Source: Mucilaginibacter mali (lineage in GTDB: Bacteria > Bacteroidota > Bacteroidia > Sphingobacteriales > Sphingobacteriaceae). Taken from it: a stretch of 64,000 nt of DNA. The stretch is taken from positions 4,526,001-4,590,000 of the forward strand of contig NZ_CP054139.1 of the NCBI RefSeq assembly GCF_013283875.1, in the 5' to 3' direction. The translations under genes were made by a program, and so were the position numbers. Shown here piece by piece: positions 61,284 through 64,000 of the stretch; within the stretch, counting starts at the first letter, position 1; each line of letters opens with the position of its first letter. The notes beneath the pieces were generated by a model that searched no databases, was not told the DNA's origin, and saw only the letters and a program-made list of their open reading frames with translations.

Positions 61284-62513
61284 TTATAGTTCCTGCTTTA
61301 TCTCGTCGAGCCGTTTAACGCTAAGCCTTGCGCTGATGCCCGAGGCAATAACGGCAATAACGCTGACGGTTAAAAATACAATTATAAAATCAATAAACAT
61401 CAGGGCCACCGGGTAAGCATCCATTACGGTTAGTTTGCTGCCCATTTTTACAAAACCGTAATGCTGCTGCAACAGGCAAAATGCGCCACCTACTATCATC
61501 CCGGCCACGCAGCCCGTCATGGATATCATCATCCCCTCGAAGAAAAAGATACCCTGTATCAGCTTTTTGCCGGCGCCCAGGCTGGTTAAAATGGCAATGT
61601 CCTTTTGCTTATCCATCACCAGCATGGTGAGTGAGCCAACAATATTAAAGATAGCGATAATTACCACAAAAGTTAATATCATGTAGATAGACCAGCGCTC
61701 GATATTAAGGGTTTTGTACAGGGTGGCGTTTTGGGCATGGCGGTTTTTGATGACGTACTTGCCGCCGGTCTTTTTGCCTATTTCCTGCTCCATCGCGCCC
61801 AAATTGGTGCCTTTTTTAAAGTTAAGGTTGATGGCCGATACCTCAACCGGCTGATCGAGCAACCCCCGCATAAAGCTGATGGGCGTTACCACGATATCGT
61901 CAAAATCCTGCTGAACGGAGAACACGCCCGATACGGGAACGCTACGCACCGAGAACTCGCTCATGGCACTGGCCGAAACCGGGGCGTTGCGCCGGGGGGT
62001 ATAGATCTGCAATTGGTTTTCGAACTCGCTTTTTATGCTTACCGCCAAACTGTTCTGCACTGTTGCGCCTATTACGGCATAATCCTTATCGGCCGTATGC
62101 AGCGTGAACGAGCCATCCTGCACGGTGCTGTCCAATAGTTTATTCTTCAAAAAATCGTCGCTAACACCCTGTACCGTGCCGATGAATTTTTTGTTATCGT
62201 ACATGATCAATGCTTTTTCCTGCAGCACCTCGGTGTACGAGAAAACGTGCGCATCCTTTTTTAAGCCGGTAAAATATGGCGTATTGGGATTGAATGTTTT
62301 GCCCTCGCGCGGCTCTATCCGCAATTCGGGGGTGAAGTTGCTGTATAGCGAAAGAATCAGTTGCTCCAACCCGTTAAAAGCCGAAAGTATGATGACCAGC
62401 GCCGCGCTCCCCACAAACACCCCCAGCATAGATATACCCGAAATGATATTGATAGCGTGCATTTTTTTGCGCGAGAACAGGTACCGTTTAGCTATGTAGA
62501 GTGAGGTGTTCAA
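61284..62513 (-). CDS. LolC/E-like (FtsX-type) ABC transporter permease
   Basis: 409 aa from a TTG start (TTG-AAC-ACC). It is chosen because the expected NTSLYIAKRYLFS N-terminus begins there and a promoter box lies only 5 bp upstream; the frame continues open but would cross the promoter. One N-terminal membrane helix (IISGISMLGVFVGSAALVII), a large periplasmic MacB-like domain, then three helices (YMILTFVVIIAIFNIVGSLT; MTGCVAGMIVGGAFCLL; ALMFIDFIIVFLTVSVIAVI). This is the LolC/LolE layout: extracts lipoproteins from the inner membrane with the LolD ATPase, which is not here. First gene of the permease-lipoprotein-rbfA run. Confidence 0.85.
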   Translation of the reverse strand: MNTSLYIAKRYLFSRKKMHAINIISGISMLGVFVGSAALVIILSAFNGLEQLILSLYSNFTPELRIEPREGKTFNPNTPYFTGLKKDAHVFSYTEVLQEKALIMYDNKKFIGTVQGVSDDFLKNKLLDSTVQDGSFTLHTADKDYAVIGATVQNSLAVSIKSEFENQLQIYTPRRNAPVSASAMSEFSVRSVPVSGVFSVQQDFDDIVVTPISFMRGLLDQPVEVSAINLNFKKGTNLGAMEQEIGKKTGGKYVIKNRHAQNATLYKTLNIERWSIYMILTFVVIIAIFNIVGSLTMLVMDKQKDIAILTSLGAGKKLIQGIFFFEGMMISMTGCVAGMIVGGAFCLLQQHYGFVKMGSKLTVMDAYPVALMFIDFIIVFLTVSVIAVIASGISARLSVKRLDEIKQEL

Positions 62514-62518
62514 TATTG

Positions 62519-62548
62519 CAAAGATAGGAAAGCCCGCGGCCTGCAAAA
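62519..62548 (-). promoter_or_regulatory. Promoter of the permease-lipoprotein-rbfA operon
   Basis: Minus strand: TTTTG (62544-62548), 17-bp spacer, TATCTTTG (62519-62526), the full Bacteroidota -33/-7 pattern. The TTG start codon follows 5 bp later, so the mRNA is almost leaderless. An IS end lies only about 33 bp upstream. Confidence 0.65.
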
Positions 62549-62580
62549 GTGTTTGGGGGAATAATTGCGGACCAAACAAC

Positions 62581-64000
62581 GAGGCCGTCTCATAAGTCAA
62601 TTATGAGGCGGTTTTTTCGTTGATGCCGATTTAGATGAGTTATTAGGAAAGCGGGACTGTATCAGCCTGCTTTCGATTTTTTTGAGTTGGTTCAGGTGTT
62701 TTTATCGGATAAAAAGCCTTTTTTATCAGGCTTTCCACTTTCTGAGGTTATGTGCGATGGATAATAACCCTATTTCGACCTCGGTTTTGGACATTCCCTT
62801 CAGCAGGAATCGCCTGAAGCCGTGATTATGCTTCAGGTTGGCGAACACCGGTTCGACATCTGCGGGCCGTCGCTTTCGGTATTTGATGCCCTGTTCGGTA
62901 TTCAATCTTTCTTTCGCTATCTGCTTGTGTATTCTAAGGCTGTGGTTGATCTCCACCACGCGGTTACCGGCTGCTTGGTGACAAACGCCCCGCATGGGGC
63001 AGTTTTCACAATTCTGCGCCTGATAGCGGCTGATCAGTTGCACATAGCCGGATGTGGTGACCCGCTGCCCGGTGCCGATATGCTGCATGTGTTGTCCCAT
63101 CGGACATACCAGGTAATCTTCCTGTTCATTATAGTGCAAACTGTCATTACCGAATGCTTTGATGCCTTTATTTTGTTCCTGGTCGAACGTGTTGTATTTG
63201 ATATAAGCTTCAATGCCTTTTTGCTGTAATACGCCATAGTTCTCGTCCGAACCGTAGCCCGCATCGGCCACTACCGCTTTTGGAAGTGCATGATATAAAG
63301 TTTCGTATTGTTCGATGTGTGATGGAAGGGTCTGGTAATCGGTTGTGGTTTGGTGCAGGCTATAGTTCAAGATGAACTGCTCCTGGGTGGAGATCTGCAG
63401 ATTGTATCCGGGTTTAAGCTGCCCGTTCAGCATAGGGTCTTCTTTCATCCGCATGAAGGTGGCACCCGGGTCGGTCTTCGAAAAGCTGTTGCGACCGCCT
63501 AACAGCTTTTCCTGCTCGTCATACCGGGCCAGGTTCTCCGGCCAGTGCTTTTTGGCATAGTTCAGCTTCTGCCTTACTTTCTTATCGACATCTTCCTTAT
63601 CGTCCAGGGCGGCGTTGATCTTTGAGATCGTTTCTTTTACTTTTTCCGGGTTGATCTCGCTGTATTCCAGCGGTGCGGTGTCTTTAAGTTCTTCGGCAGC
63701 GATGGTTTGCGCATAACTCCACAGTTCATCCAATTGGGCTTTCATCTTCTCCTTGCTGTTCTTAATGCTTTTGCCCCATACAAAAGTGTACTTGTTCGCT
63801 ACCGATTCGATCTTGGTACCATCGGTAAAAACAGCTTCTTTCAGCGAGACGATACCTTCCTGCTGTAATAACAATACGATCTGTGAGAAGATCTCCTTTA
63901 AAACACCCGACAGCTTCTCGCTCCGGAAACGGTTGATGGTATTGTGATCAGGCTTTTTCATGCCTAAAAGCCACATGAAATGTACATTCTGCGCGGCCTG
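62581..64000 (-). mobile_element. IS1182-type insertion sequence, cut by the window end
   Basis: The element's transposase runs off the right window edge. Its 3' end is placed near 62581-62625, where GAGGCCGTCTCATAA and TTATGAGGCGG form a hairpin and probable inverted-repeat end. The other end is outside, so the boundaries and target duplication cannot be checked. Confidence 0.65.
62726..64000 (-). CDS. IS1182-family transposase, 5' end outside window
   Basis: At least 424 residues, incomplete at the N-terminus (the frame is open through the window edge). DDE transposase: first Asp in VFTDGTKIES, second in VVADAGYGSDEN, Glu in RPADVEPVFANLKHNHGFRR. The N-terminal MWLLGMKKPDHNTINRFR is typical, and the insertion with CPMGQHM and CENCPMRGVC is the Cys-rich part common in this family. 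No internal stop, so likely active. Confidence 0.9.
   Translation of the reverse strand, partial: QAAQNVHFMWLLGMKKPDHNTINRFRSEKLSGVLKEIFSQIVLLLQQEGIVSLKEAVFTDGTKIESVANKYTFVWGKSIKNSKEKMKAQLDELWSYAQTIAAEELKDTAPLEYSEINPEKVKETISKINAALDDKEDVDKKVRQKLNYAKKHWPENLARYDEQEKLLGGRNSFSKTDPGATFMRMKEDPMLNGQLKPGYNLQISTQEQFILNYSLHQTTTDYQTLPSHIEQYETLYHALPKAVVADAGYGSDENYGVLQQKGIEAYIKYNTFDQEQNKGIKAFGNDSLHYNEQEDYLVCPMGQHMQHIGTGQRVTTSGYVQLISRYQAQNCENCPMRGVCHQAAGNRVVEINHSLRIHKQIAKERLNTEQGIKYRKRRPADVEPVFANLKHNHGFRRFLLKGMSKTEVEIGLLSIAHNLRKWKA

Noticed and set aside
61284..62600. Longer permease start at 62600
   Set aside because: It would begin inside the IS end and include the promoter TTTTG-N17-TATCTTTG; the family N-terminus fits the TTG at 62513.

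Overview
The window is chromosomal DNA of a Bacteroidota bacterium, most likely family Sphingobacteriaceae (Mucilaginibacter/Pedobacter type). The evidence is the SusC-like TonB receptors with N-terminal carboxypeptidase-regulatory domains, DUF4270 and DUF5916 proteins, the glmS / DUF4270 / GT5 / panC / panD neighbourhood, several TAnnTTTG promoter boxes, no visible use of Shine-Dalgarno sequences, and TTG starts at short or near-zero leaders. No computation was run; family names rest on motif recognition.

Layout. 0-5.6 kb: a DGPF protein with an ECF42-type sigma factor, a ROK protein, accA and two secreted proteins. 5.6-8.4 kb: pyruvate dehydrogenase E1-alpha and E2. 8.7-23.0 kb: an accessory surface locus, all on the minus strand. 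It holds five paralogous tail-fibre-like proteins (one frameshifted), a two-protein YD/RHS pair, and a lipoprotein gene that overlaps the RHS stop by 4 bp. The RHS C-terminus is an M23 metallopeptidase domain in visibly AT-richer DNA. tRNA-Pro(GGG) stands inside this locus and an exact copy of its 5' half lies 10.8 kb away at the other side. 23.7-29.3 kb: a beta-helix lipoprotein and TonB receptor, divergent from two related ArsR-type regulators, one fused to an XRE domain. 29.8-34.3 kb: GH29 fucosidase, then a small His/Cys-rich protein with a TonB receptor.

35-47.5 kb is mostly housekeeping: oxyR, a CAT-like acetyltransferase, glmS, DUF4270 lipoprotein, a GT5-like protein, panC, panD, a Crp/Fnr regulator, a sterol-desaturase-like protein and carB without its allosteric domain. 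47.6-64 kb: DUF5916 protein, a 220-bp mini-IS, tRNA-Cys, S10 carboxypeptidase, an IS982-type element, subtilase, ALDH7-like dehydrogenase, TPR protein, cytoplasmic-looking M23 protein, rbfA, lipoprotein, LolC/E-like permease and an IS1182-type transposase cut by the window end.

The most interesting system is the 8.7-23 kb locus. The RHS/M23 protein followed by an overlapping lipoprotein looks like a polymorphic toxin acting on peptidoglycan with a periplasmic immunity lipoprotein, expressed together with exchangeable fibre-like surface proteins. A second theme is at least six families of long palindromic intergenic repeats. They twice bracket a single gene, and once one has become the N-terminal codons of the sigma factor.
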